Assembly (NCBI RefSeq): GCF_002217435.1
Contig: NZ_MUHF01000002.1
Span: 189,450 to 253,449, forward strand
DNA from: Flavobacterium reichenbachii
Lineage (GTDB): Bacteria; Bacteroidota; Bacteroidia; Flavobacteriales; Flavobacteriaceae
Length of the DNA: 64,000 nucleotides
Direction of reading: 5' to 3'
In this document: positions 57,308-64,000 of the stretch, one piece after another
Numbering within the stretch: position 1 is the stretch's first letter
Layout: each line of letters begins with the position of its first letter
Position numbers and translations under genes: made by a program
The notes under the pieces: generated by a model
What the model was told of the DNA's origin: nothing
The model's input: only the letters and a program-made list of their open reading frames with translations
Databases searched by the model: none

Positions 57308-57868
57308 ATGAAATCAGTTTTTCAATCTCTTCAGAATTTTTCTCCCGAAGAATTAGATCTTTTAGATAGTTTGATTACATTTCGTTCTCTTAAAAAAGGA
57401 CAAATTTTATTGACCGAAAATCAGGTTTGTAATGAAATTGTGTTTATTGAAAGCGGTATTTTACGTTCCTTTTTTCTGAATCATAAAGGTGATGAAATTA
57501 CCAATTGTTTTGCTTTCGAAAATGAACTTATGGCTTCATTTGCCAGCTTTATAACCGAAGAAAAAGCCGAAGAAAACATTCAGGCTTTAGCCGATACCCA
57601 ATTGCAGGTTTTAGATCGAAAAGCCTTGGAGAAACTTTATAAATCAGGTTTTAACTGGCAGGAAACAGGCAGGAAATTAACTGAAATAGAATTTGTAAAT
57701 CTTCAAAAAAGAATGATTTCTTTTCAGAAATTATCCGGCGCACAGCGTTATGAAGAATTATATCTAAATCATCAAAAATACCTGCAGTTAATTCCATTGC
57801 AATATTTAGCGTCGTATTTGGGAGTTACACCACGACATCTAAGCCGAATTAGAAAAGCAGTTTTATAG
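57308..57868 (+). CDS. Crp/Fnr-family transcriptional regulator
   Basis: A 186-residue regulator: cyclic-nucleotide-binding-like domain (about 15-115, with KKGQILLTENQVCNEIVFIE) and a C-terminal helix-turn-helix (LQYLASYLGVTPRHLSRIRK). It lacks the Arg-Ser cAMP phosphate pocket of CRP and so is probably not cAMP-gated. The next gene is a flavodoxin-like NAD(P)H oxidoreductase, which it may regulate. Confidence 0.9.
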   Translation: MKSVFQSLQNFSPEELDLLDSLITFRSLKKGQILLTENQVCNEIVFIESGILRSFFLNHKGDEITNCFAFENELMASFASFITEEKAEENIQALADTQLQVLDRKALEKLYKSGFNWQETGRKLTEIEFVNLQKRMISFQKLSGAQRYEELYLNHQKYLQLIPLQYLASYLGVTPRHLSRIRKAVL

Positions 57869-57901
57869 ACATTTGTCCAGTGAAATAAATAAGCTGAATA
57901 G

Positions 57902-57909
57902 TATTTTTG
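57902..57909 (+). promoter_or_regulatory. -7 box for the oxidoreductase gene (TATTTTTG)
   Basis: Exact TAnnTTTG, 13 bp before the ATG at 57923. Confidence 0.5.
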
Positions 57910-57922
57910 GAAAAAGAACAAT

Positions 57923-58501
57923 ATGAAAAAAATACTGATTATAAACGGTCATCCTAATCCCGACAGCTTTAATTTTGCTATCGCAAGCGAATATAATAAA
58001 GGAGCACTTGCTTCTGGGGCAATTGTTGAAACCATTACAATTGCATCTTTAAATTTTAATCCGAATTTAAAATTTGGCTACCAAAAACGAACCGATTTAG
58101 AACCTGATTTACTGGAATCGTGGGAGAAAATTAAAAAAGCAGATCACTTAGTCTGGATACATCCAATTTGGTGGGGCGGACTTCCTGCAATTACTAAAGG
58201 TTTTATCGATCGTTTATTTTTGCCTGGGATGGCTTTTCAATACCGTGAAAATTCAGTTTGGTGGGATAAATTACTCAAAGGAAAAACGGCTCATATTATT
58301 ACCACTTTAGACCAGCCAAGCTGGTATTACAAGTTGTTTTATGGAAAACCAAGTGTAAATCAATTGAAGAAAACTGTTTTGGAGTTTTGCGGTGTAAAGC
58401 CCGTAAAAGTGAGTTATATCGGAATCGTAAAAACTGCCGATGAAGTCCAAAAGAAAAAATGGCTTGAAAAAATCTATAATTTCGGACTGAAAAATAAATA
58501 G
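57923..58501 (+). CDS. NAD(P)H-dependent oxidoreductase, flavodoxin-like fold
   Basis: A 192-residue quinone reductase-like protein (Flavodoxin_2 family): INGHPNPDSFNFAIASEY at the start, WIHPIWWGGLPAITKGFIDR in the middle and TTLDQPSWYYK. Related to NQO1, KefF/KefG and MdaB. It probably reduces quinones with NAD(P)H and FAD. Confidence 0.9.
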   Translation: MKKILIINGHPNPDSFNFAIASEYNKGALASGAIVETITIASLNFNPNLKFGYQKRTDLEPDLLESWEKIKKADHLVWIHPIWWGGLPAITKGFIDRLFLPGMAFQYRENSVWWDKLLKGKTAHIITTLDQPSWYYKLFYGKPSVNQLKKTVLEFCGVKPVKVSYIGIVKTADEVQKKKWLEKIYNFGLKNK

Positions 58502-58548
58502 AATCTTTTTATTTTTGCTGCAAAAACCGCAAATTCGAAGAAAAAAAA

Positions 58549-59250
58549 TTAAGCATTAATATCCAATCCAAACGTAGAGCGTAAAAGTTCAATGTTTGGA
58601 TTTATTTCTAATAAACGATTGTATCGATCCTGATCATTAAAACTACGTTTGGTTTCTATCGATTCATTTACAACTACTTCAATCGTAATATCATGATTGT
58701 GCAGATGTCCTTTTAAATGACCTAAAAGACCATTAAGCTGGCTTTCAAAATCTAATTTAGAACCTTCATTTGGCAATTCAAGCGTAATTACAGTTCCGTT
58801 TAAAGTCGGGTCATTTATAAGCAGTAAAGACTCCATAATCCTTAAACCTTTTTGCCCTAAACGTTCTGCATATTTATTCCATTGCACCAGCATTTCTGTT
58901 TCTGTAAAATCTTCTGTAGGCATGACAGAAGAAGGCTTAACGTAGCTTTTACTATTTGCCTCCATTTCTTTTTTCTTGCGAATACTCGATAGAGAAAAAG
59001 CAGAAACTTTGGGTGCGCCGCCTGCTTCCGATTTTGGTGCTTCAGAAATTTGAACTTTTGGTGTTTCTACAGCTTGCTCTTTTACAGTGCTTTGAATGTT
59101 TGCTGCAGGATTTTCAGTTTTTTGATTTGGATTTTCAGTTGCGGTCTGAGTTTCAGCTTTTGGCTTTTGACTTTCGACTTCAACTATAGAATAACCGCCA
59201 TTTTTAAAATAAACGGGTGGAATTATGAATTGCTCAGCTTTTTTTTTTCT
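58549..59250 (-). CDS. dnaX: dnaX tau-specific C-terminal extension (-1 frame of dnaX)
   Basis: This frame joins the DnaX core if the ribosome or polymerase slips by -1 (or an A is added) at the A10 run at 59239-59248. It continues AEQFIIPPVYFKNGG, a Pro/Glu/Thr-rich linker of about 85 residues, and a conserved C-terminal domain (SYVKPSS... MESLLLINDPTLNG ... FGLDINA, stop at 58549). The complete slipped product is 586 residues. An independent start at an internal ATG (58965) is possible but gives only the C-terminal domain. Tau binds the polymerase core and DnaB in other bacteria. Confidence 0.7.
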   Translation of the reverse strand, partial: RKKKAEQFIIPPVYFKNGGYSIVEVESQKPKAETQTATENPNQKTENPAANIQSTVKEQAVETPKVQISEAPKSEAGGAPKVSAFSLSSIRKKKEMEANSKSYVKPSSVMPTEDFTETEMLVQWNKYAERLGQKGLRIMESLLLINDPTLNGTVITLELPNEGSKLDFESQLNGLLGHLKGHLHNHDITIEVVVNESIETKRSFNDQDRYNRLLEINPNIELLRSTFGLDINA

Positions 59251-60308
59251 CCATCAAAGTTGATAGAGGCCAATTGCATCAAACATAACTCAACTAAAAG
59301 TCGTTGATTCTGACTCAATTTGTATTTTAAATCGCAGTCGTTGGCAATGTCAATTCCTTTTAATAAAAATTCCTGAGAACATTTCTGAGACTGAACGCCG
59401 TACATTTGCTGTGCTTGTTCTCCAACTTCTAATAAAGCAATAGTTGCAGGAGTTTTGCTCACTAACAAATCTCTAAAATGAGAAGCCAGACCAGCGATAA
59501 AATGGTGTCCGTCAAAACCTTTTGCCAGAATATCGTTGTATGCCAATAAAAGATCCGGAATTTTATTTTCTAAAAGTAAATCGGTAATCGAAATATAAGT
59601 TTCGTAATCTAAAACGTTTAGGTTTTCGGTTACGGCCTGACGCGTAAGATTTGTTCCGCAATACGAAACCACACGGTCAAAAATAGACAAAGCATCACGC
59701 ATTGCGCCATCTGCTTTTTGGGCAATAATGTGCAAAGCATCATCTTCAAAATTGATTCCCTGACTTGCTGCAACTTCTGCTAAATGTTCTTTTGCATCTT
59801 TTACAGTAATTCTTTTGAAATCAAATATCTGACAGCGAGATAAAATCGTCGGAATGATTTTGTGTTTTTCTGTTGTTGCTAAAATAAAAATAGCATGCTT
59901 TGGCGGTTCTTCTAATGTTTTAAGAAAAGCATTAAAAGCAGCCGAAGACAACATATGCACCTCGTCAATAATATAAACTTTGTATTGTCCGGTTTGAGGC
60001 GGGATTCGAACCTGATCAATCAGACTTCGAATGTCATCAACCGAGTTATTTGAAGCAGCATCTAATTCAAAAACGTTAAATGCAAAATCTTCATTTGGAT
60101 CGTCGTATCCAGGCTGATTAATTTTTCGGGCCAAAATACGCGCGCAAGTCGTTTTTCCAACTCCACGTGGTCCTGTAAATAAAAGAGCAGAAGCAAGGTG
60201 GTTGCTGTCAATGGCATTCAACAACGTGTTGGTAATGGCTTTCTGCCCCACAACATCCTTAAAGGTCTGCGGGCGGTATTTACGAGCCGATACTACAAAT
60301 TGTTCCAT
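59223..60308 (-). CDS. dnaX: DNA polymerase III gamma-like subunit (clamp-loader ATPase, unslipped product)
   Basis: The unslipped 361-residue product contains domains I-III: RKYRPQTFKDVVGQ, Walker A TGPRGVGKTTCARIL, ELDAASNNSVDDIR, Walker B DEVHMLSSAAFNAFLKTLEE, and SRC motif PTILSRCQIFDF. The four-Cys zinc module of E. coli DnaX (between Walker A and ELDAAS) is absent, replaced by a short QPGYDDPNED loop. Translation in this frame ends four residues after the A10 run (KKKLSNS). It loads the sliding clamp. Confidence 0.93.
   Translation of the reverse strand: MEQFVVSARKYRPQTFKDVVGQKAITNTLLNAIDSNHLASALLFTGPRGVGKTTCARILARKINQPGYDDPNEDFAFNVFELDAASNNSVDDIRSLIDQVRIPPQTGQYKVYIIDEVHMLSSAAFNAFLKTLEEPPKHAIFILATTEKHKIIPTILSRCQIFDFKRITVKDAKEHLAEVAASQGINFEDDALHIIAQKADGAMRDALSIFDRVVSYCGTNLTRQAVTENLNVLDYETYISITDLLLENKIPDLLLAYNDILAKGFDGHHFIAGLASHFRDLLVSKTPATIALLEVGEQAQQMYGVQSQKCSQEFLLKGIDIANDCDLKYKLSQNQRLLVELCLMQLASINFDGEKKKLSNS
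59239..59248 (-). promoter_or_regulatory. A10 slippery site in dnaX
   Basis: On the coding strand ten A residues are followed by G. The zero-frame codons are GAA AAA AAA AAG, so an A AAA AAG heptamer stands in the same phase as the known E. coli dnaX frameshift site. GGAG precedes the run directly. Nine or more A residues also permit transcriptional slippage as in Thermus dnaX. Confidence 0.75.
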
Positions 60309-60567
60309 ATTCTTTTTTATTCGATAGCAAATATAGAGTATAATTTAATGATTTAAAAATTTAAAAATTGAAAGATTTTTAAGTGTTTGAATAGGTGTAA
60401 GTTTTATTACCGGGCATTAAGAGATTTTAGTTTATTGCATTTGATATTTGTTAATTTTAATTTTTTGGATTTATTATTTGTAGATAAAAAAGGATTATTT
60501 TTAACTGTTAATAAACGAAAATCGTTAATCAGAATTTTATTAAAAAATACTTAATTAATCCTATAGC

Positions 60568-61017
60568 ATGAAAAAATATTTTGCAATTCTGGCTGTTATA
60601 TTTTGTTCTTATAAAATTCAGGCGCAAACCGCACAAGACACATCAGAGATTAAACGTGTTGCTTTGGCTTATATTGAGGCACAGCACAACCCGAATTCAA
60701 AACTTATGGAAAGTGCGCTGCATCCTCGTATGGTCAAAAGATCAGTTTTTAGAAATAAGACAGCCCAGAAAGATTTTATTTCTGAATTTTTTGCAGAAAA
60801 TATGGTTATTTTGGCCGAAACTTACAATGTAAAAGGCGATAAATTTCCGAACAATCCGAGAAAAGAAATCAAATTATTAGATGTTTCGACTAGAACTGCG
60901 TCGGTAAAATTGCTTGCAGATGCTTGGATCGACTATATGCATATTGTGAAGACCAACGGAGAATGGAAAATCATAAATGTTCTCTGGCAGTATAATGATG
61001 TTTCTCAGCATCAATAA
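60568..61017 (+). CDS. Secreted NTF2-like (putative lumazine-binding) protein
   Basis: A 149-residue protein with signal peptide MKKYFAILAVIFCSYKIQAQ. The mature part starts EIKRVALAYIEAQHNPNSKL and ends WIDYMHIVKTNGEWKIINVL, the pattern of the SnoaL/NTF2-like putative lumazine-binding family. Ligand unknown. The membrane protein gene follows 13 bp later. Confidence 0.82.
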   Translation: MKKYFAILAVIFCSYKIQAQTAQDTSEIKRVALAYIEAQHNPNSKLMESALHPRMVKRSVFRNKTAQKDFISEFFAENMVILAETYNVKGDKFPNNPRKEIKLLDVSTRTASVKLLADAWIDYMHIVKTNGEWKIINVLWQYNDVSQHQ

Positions 61018-61030
61018 TTAATAAATAAAT

Positions 61031-61885
61031 ATGAAAAAAATTAAGTTAGAACTTTTCACTTCGGAGCTGCTTGTTTTAGGAATTATAGTCCTGCTTTTAA
61101 ATGACTTTTATCTAAAATACGAGTTTCACAATGTGATTACGGGTAAATTAAGCGATTTTGCAGGATTATTTGTTTTTCCATTTTTCGTTTCGATATTCCT
61201 TCCGAAACATTCATTGAGGATTTATATTGTAACTGCTCTGTTTTTTATTTTTTGGAAATTAGAAATCTCAAATAATTTTATTGCTTTTATTTCAGAAGTC
61301 TCCAATTTGGCATTTTACAGAACTGTAGATATTTCAGATTTAATAGCGATTTCGATTTTACCTTTTTCTTATAAATACTTTGAAAAAAAACAAGCAGAAA
61401 GCAAGAAGTCTTATTTTATGCTAAATGCAATAATTGGCATATTCTGTTTTTTTACGCTTTTGGCAGACAGTCAGCCTCGACTGCAGATTAATATTAAAGT
61501 AAAAAGCGATAAAATTTATAAGCTTCCCATTTCTAAAAATGCATTGTATAATAAATGGAATAAAAGCGTTGTTGGTGCTCCCTACACGGAATCTCATAGT
61601 TTTATAAATTTTACTTTTTATATTAATGATTACAATACTTACGCGACTGCCATTACCACTATTAAGGAAGATTCACATAAAAACACGATTATTAAATTAG
61701 ACAGCATTACGGATCTTACGATTCGCGGAAGGTTATTTTTAGGAATTAAAAATAGTGACATTGTTAATGCTCAAAATCTGAGCAAAAAACAATTGGAGTT
61801 ATTGTTTCAACAAAACTGCGTGAATAAATTAATAAAAAATACAAATGAAGAGCGTTCAAGTTACGATGTTTACCCAAGGTATTAG
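61031..61885 (+). CDS. Membrane protein of unknown function
   Basis: 284 residues: four to five hydrophobic segments in the first 150 (about 9-28, 42-60, 64-80, 100-120, 132-148), with the motif VITGKLSDFAGLFVFPFF between helices 1 and 2, then a soluble C-terminal part (about 155-284), probably periplasmic. The GKLSDFAGL motif recurs in Bacteroidetes homologues I recall, but no function is known. It is in one unit with the lumazine-binding-like gene. Confidence 0.75.
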   Translation: MKKIKLELFTSELLVLGIIVLLLNDFYLKYEFHNVITGKLSDFAGLFVFPFFVSIFLPKHSLRIYIVTALFFIFWKLEISNNFIAFISEVSNLAFYRTVDISDLIAISILPFSYKYFEKKQAESKKSYFMLNAIIGIFCFFTLLADSQPRLQINIKVKSDKIYKLPISKNALYNKWNKSVVGAPYTESHSFINFTFYINDYNTYATAITTIKEDSHKNTIIKLDSITDLTIRGRLFLGIKNSDIVNAQNLSKKQLELLFQQNCVNKLIKNTNEERSSYDVYPRY

Positions 61886-62046
61886 TTGCTGTTTTTAACT
61901 TGAGAATTTCCCGCACATTTCATACAGCTCACTTGCAAAGCTCAATTGACCTTACTGGAAAAGATATAAAACCCACTAGCATTCTTATAATGTATTGATA
62001 TTTAATCTGTTTAATTTTAAATACTTAATTATTAAAAGATAGTGTT

Positions 62047-62526
62047 ATGAAAATGAAATCAATTTTATTGGGAATGGGGCTGGTTGTTTCCCTTGCATCT
62101 TGCACACCTAAAGATGCGGATATTGAAAAAGCAATTAGTGAAAAATTAGGCGATGCGCCAGAAGTACAAGTTACAGTACATGAAGGTGTTGCTACAATTA
62201 CAGGAACTTGTGAAGACGAAGCTTTCAAAAAAAATATCGAACGCAGTGTAAAAGCGACTAAAGGAGTAAAATCTGTAGTAAATGCATGCGAACTTCCTGT
62301 TGCAAATCAAGAACCTGCTGCGGCAGCTGTTATCATTAATTCAGACGGCGATTTGGATAAATCTGTTAGTGAGGTTGTAAAAGCTTACGATGGAGTGAGC
62401 GCTACTGTTGTAGGTGGTGTTGTTACTCTTTCGGGTGAAGTTAAAAGAAGTCAATTGCAGCCTTTAATGCAAAGTGTGCAGGAATTGAAACCTAAAAAAG
62501 TTGAAAACAAATTAATCATTAAATAA
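62047..62526 (+). CDS. Lipoprotein with two BON domains
   Basis: A 159-residue lipoprotein ([19 protein letters not shown], Cys at 19). BON domain 1 (about 22-80: [20 protein letters not shown], then [21 protein letters not shown]) and BON domain 2 (about 98-159: [20 protein letters not shown]). BON proteins bind membrane phospholipids or proteins. The next gene, 7 bp later, also carries a BON-like domain. Confidence 0.85.
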   Translation: MKMKSILLGMGLVVSLASCTPKDADIEKAISEKLGDAPEVQVTVHEGVATITGTCEDEAFKKNIERSVKATKGVKSVVNACELPVANQEPAAAAVIINSDGDLDKSVSEVVKAYDGVSATVVGGVVTLSGEVKRSQLQPLMQSVQELKPKKVENKLIIK

Positions 62527-62533
62527 CGCTGTT

Positions 62534-62905
62534 ATGAGTTTACAAGATAAATATAGAAATTTGACAAATTTAGCTTCTGAGCTAAAAACTGCAAATTTAC
62601 AAGTGAGAGAGCAGGACAATGTCTTGTATATTGATGGTTCAGTAAATTCGGCAGAAGATAAAGATAAACTTTGGGATGCTTACAATAAGCTTGATCCCGA
62701 TTACAGATCAGCAGATGTTGTAATGAATATAGAAGTAAATCAAGGTATCTCGAGAGAATATACCGTAGAAAAAGGAGATTCACTTTCTAAAATAGGAAAA
62801 GCATACGGCGTTTCATGGCAGACTATTTTTGAAGCCAATAAAGACATTATTAAAAATCCAGATCTCATACAAGTGGGTTGGAAATTGAAAATACCAACAG
62901 AATAA
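62534..62905 (+). CDS. BON-LysM protein (Kbp/YgaU-like)
   Basis: A 123-residue protein without signal peptide: BON-like region (about 5-70, [20 protein letters not shown]) and a C-terminal LysM domain (about 75-121, [20 protein letters not shown] ... VGWKLKIP). The same order is found in E. coli Kbp (YgaU), a cytoplasmic K+-binding protein. It is translated 7 bp after the BON lipoprotein. Confidence 0.85.
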   Translation: MSLQDKYRNLTNLASELKTANLQVREQDNVLYIDGSVNSAEDKDKLWDAYNKLDPDYRSADVVMNIEVNQGISREYTVEKGDSLSKIGKAYGVSWQTIFEANKDIIKNPDLIQVGWKLKIPTE

Positions 62906-62911
62906 TTAATT

Positions 62912-62942
62912 AAAGTCCGTCTCGATGATGGACTTTTTTTTA
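62912..62942 (+). terminator. Rho-independent terminator
   Basis: About 10-bp stem (62912-62921 with 62927-62936 including one G-T), loop tcgat, then a T-run. Confidence 0.8.
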
Positions 62943-62985
62943 TGTCTTAAATCCAAAAATAATAGCGTTTTTACATTTTACGTCA

Positions 62986-63030
62986 TTTCGACGAATGAAG
63001 ATTTTAAACTAAGATTCTCATTCGTCGAAA
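62986..63030. repeat. Palindromic TTTCGACGAATGA repeat
   Basis: Perfect 13-bp arms (62986-62998 and 63018-63030) around 19 nt, extended by gtcat and gac at the ends. This is the gtcatttcgacgaa-type dispersed repeat of Flavobacteria. Confidence 0.75.
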
Positions 63031-63081
63031 GACAAATTTTGGTTGAATTGGAGATAGCGTTCAAAAAAATAAATTGAGAAA

Positions 63082-63375
63082 TTACCTCCCTTTAATACTC
63101 AATTCTAGTAATAACTGCGAAGTTTCAGAGTCTGAATCTGCAGAAAATCCGGATACATAAACGCCTTTTTTTCCAGAATTTGATTTTATTCCGTACACAA
63201 CAGCCTCATCGCCTGGGTCTGATTCCCCTTCGTATCGATACACATGTACAATTTCAAATTTTTCGGGATTCTTTTTGATCGCGTCTGAGTTTAAATTGAA
63301 GTCGCAGGTAAATCCTTTTTCATGCAATTGATCTAAAGCTTTTGAAACGGTTGCGTAATGATACATTTTACTCAT
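63082..63375 (-). CDS. Small conserved protein (sometimes named phosphoribosylpyrophosphate synthetase)
   Basis: A 97-residue soluble protein: [20 protein letters not shown], then [27 protein letters not shown] and [16 protein letters not shown]. In my recollection such proteins are often called phosphoribosylpyrophosphate synthetase in Bacteroidetes, but no PRPP loop is seen. It resembles the PepSY/heat-induced stress type in size only. Function unknown. Confidence 0.75.
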   Translation of the reverse strand: MSKMYHYATVSKALDQLHEKGFTCDFNLNSDAIKKNPEKFEIVHVYRYEGESDPGDEAVVYGIKSNSGKKGVYVSGFSADSDSETSQLLLELSIKGR

Positions 63376-63490
63376 GATTATTACATTTTAAAATTATTGA
63401 ATTTTAAAGATAACCATTTTAAAATTAAAATGTTATGAATTTGATTTGAAAATCTGAATTCTAAAATCTCAATTCCTCAGTTATAAGTGT

Positions 63491-63498
63491 TACTTTTG
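63491..63498 (+). promoter_or_regulatory. -7 box of rnpB (TACTTTTG)
   Basis: Exact TAnnTTTG; the RNA starts about 5 nt downstream. Confidence 0.65.
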
Positions 63499-63502
63499 CC
63501 GC

Positions 63503-63810
63503 GCAGACCGCCTTATCGTCGTTCCGATTCATCGGGAGGGAGGAAAGTCCGGACACCACAGAGAAGCATAGCGGGTAACACCCGTCGGTCTTAGTAATAA
63601 GTCAAGGACAAGTGCAACAGAAAGTATGTACAGGTAATGCTGTAGTGAAACCAGGTAAACTCTATGCGGTGAAATACCAAGTATATCAGCATTTAAGGGC
63701 TTCTCGTTCGTTGCTGAAGGGTAGGTAGCTTGAGCTTATGAGTAATTGTAAGTCTAGATAAATGATAAGGCCCTGATTTATCAGGGACAGAATCCGGCTT
63801 ATAGGTCTGC
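63503..63810 (+). ncRNA. rnpB: RNase P RNA, bacterial class A
   Basis: Conserved cores: gggagggaggaaagtccgg (P4/J3/4 5' strand), cacca-type start, the catalytic agggtaggtagcttgagc region, gtaagtctagataaatgata, and the closing acagaatccggcttat. P1 pairs GCAGACC (63503-63509) with GGTCTGC (63804-63810). A T-run follows. Confidence 0.95.
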
Positions 63811-63826
63811 TTTTTTTATATATTTG
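63811..63826 (+). promoter_or_regulatory. rnpB T-run and -7 box for the next gene (TATATTTG)
   Basis: Seven T residues (63811-63817) end rnpB. They are followed at once by TATATTTG (63819-63826), an exact -7 box 23 bp before the next ATG. Confidence 0.6.
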
Positions 63827-63848
63827 TGAAACTATCTAACTAAATTTC

Positions 63849-64000
63849 ATGAATATTACAACTCCTAATTCTTCAAATAAACCCAAACAAAGCACTCTTA
63901 ATACTATCCTGACCAATCTTACCTTTTGGGTGCTGATTGCTATTATTACAGGTGTTTTATTGGGGCATTTTTCTCCTCAAAACGGAGTGAAAATGGAAAT
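63849..64000 (+). CDS. Dicarboxylate:cation symporter, N-terminal part (3' end outside window)
   Basis: The frame from the ATG at 63849 stays open to the end of the window (about 50 residues). After a hydrophilic stretch (NITTPNSSNKPKQSTLNT) comes the first helix LTFWVLIAIITGVLLGHFSP, typical of DctA/GltP transporters. It is a paralogue of the symporter at 8901. Confidence 0.8.
   Translation, partial: MNITTPNSSNKPKQSTLNTILTNLTFWVLIAIITGVLLGHFSPQNGVKME

Noticed and set aside
58549..58965. Independent gene of 138 residues after dnaX
   Set aside because: The frame is open far upstream of its ATG and joins dnaX exactly at the A10 run.

Overview
The window reads as a chromosomal segment of a low-GC Bacteroidetes, almost certainly a Flavobacterium close to F. 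johnsoniae. The grounds are the TAnnTTTG-type -7 boxes, the near absence of Shine-Dalgarno sequences, a SusC/SusD-based chitin utilization locus with a very large two-domain GH18 chitinase, bacillithiol synthase BshA, and many small proteins typical of Flavobacteriaceae. I see no tRNA, rRNA, phage, IS or CRISPR array. Two housekeeping RNAs are present: the small bacterial SRP RNA (18447-18539) and RNase P RNA (63503-63810).

Layout. 1-2.8 kb: the end of an MlaD-type lipid-transport protein and a membrane/soluble iron-sulfur (HdrD-like) pair. 2.9-4.5 kb: a small conserved protein, a frameshifted gene and a hairpin RNA element. 4.4-10.2 kb: bshA, a PrcB-like lipoprotein, an outer-membrane barrel, an LpxH-like phosphoesterase, aroC and a dicarboxylate symporter. 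10.3-19.9 kb: a hybrid histidine kinase, an RhlE-type helicase, two histidine-degradation enzymes (HutG, HutI), a glutaminyl cyclase, SRP RNA, a large nested inverted repeat and an SDR oxidoreductase. 20-22.9 kb: a GAF histidine kinase, then a structured RNA leader directly upstream of a transaldolase-family gene.

22.9-40.7 kb is the chitin locus. A sugar MFS transporter and a LytS/LytTR-type two-component pair lie on the minus strand. Diverging from them on the plus strand are SusC, SusD, a NagB-LmbE fusion, a GH20 hexosaminidase and ChiA. Together they could cut chitin outside the cell, import chito-oligosaccharides across the outer membrane, trim them to GlcNAc, carry GlcNAc across the inner membrane and deaminate GlcN6P.

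40.8-48.1 kb is an accessory-like stretch with orphan immunity-type genes (DUF4259-like, SMI1/KNR4, Imm42-like), a decayed zinc-ribbon gene, a thioredoxin-like lipoprotein or secreted protein, and an ABC-F ATPase. 48.3-52.9 kb holds pyrR, an unknown gene, pyrB, a STAS-like protein, RNase Z and PdxH, with arrays of 7-bp NTGAAAC repeats in the spacers. 53-57.3 kb has a CAP-domain lipoprotein and a sixA-ppk1-ppx polyphosphate operon. 57.3-60.3 kb ends with dnaX, which is split at an A10 run and looks like a programmed frameshift or slippage site producing gamma- and tau-like products. 60.5-64 kb: small secreted and BON/LysM proteins, rnpB and the start of a second dicarboxylate symporter.

The best candidates for further work are the dnaX slippage site, the structured RNA leader of the transaldolase gene and its apparent relative at 4.2 kb, the heptanucleotide arrays, the NagB fusion whose usual catalytic Asp is replaced by Thr, and the ABC-F protein with one composite ATP site degenerate on both halves.
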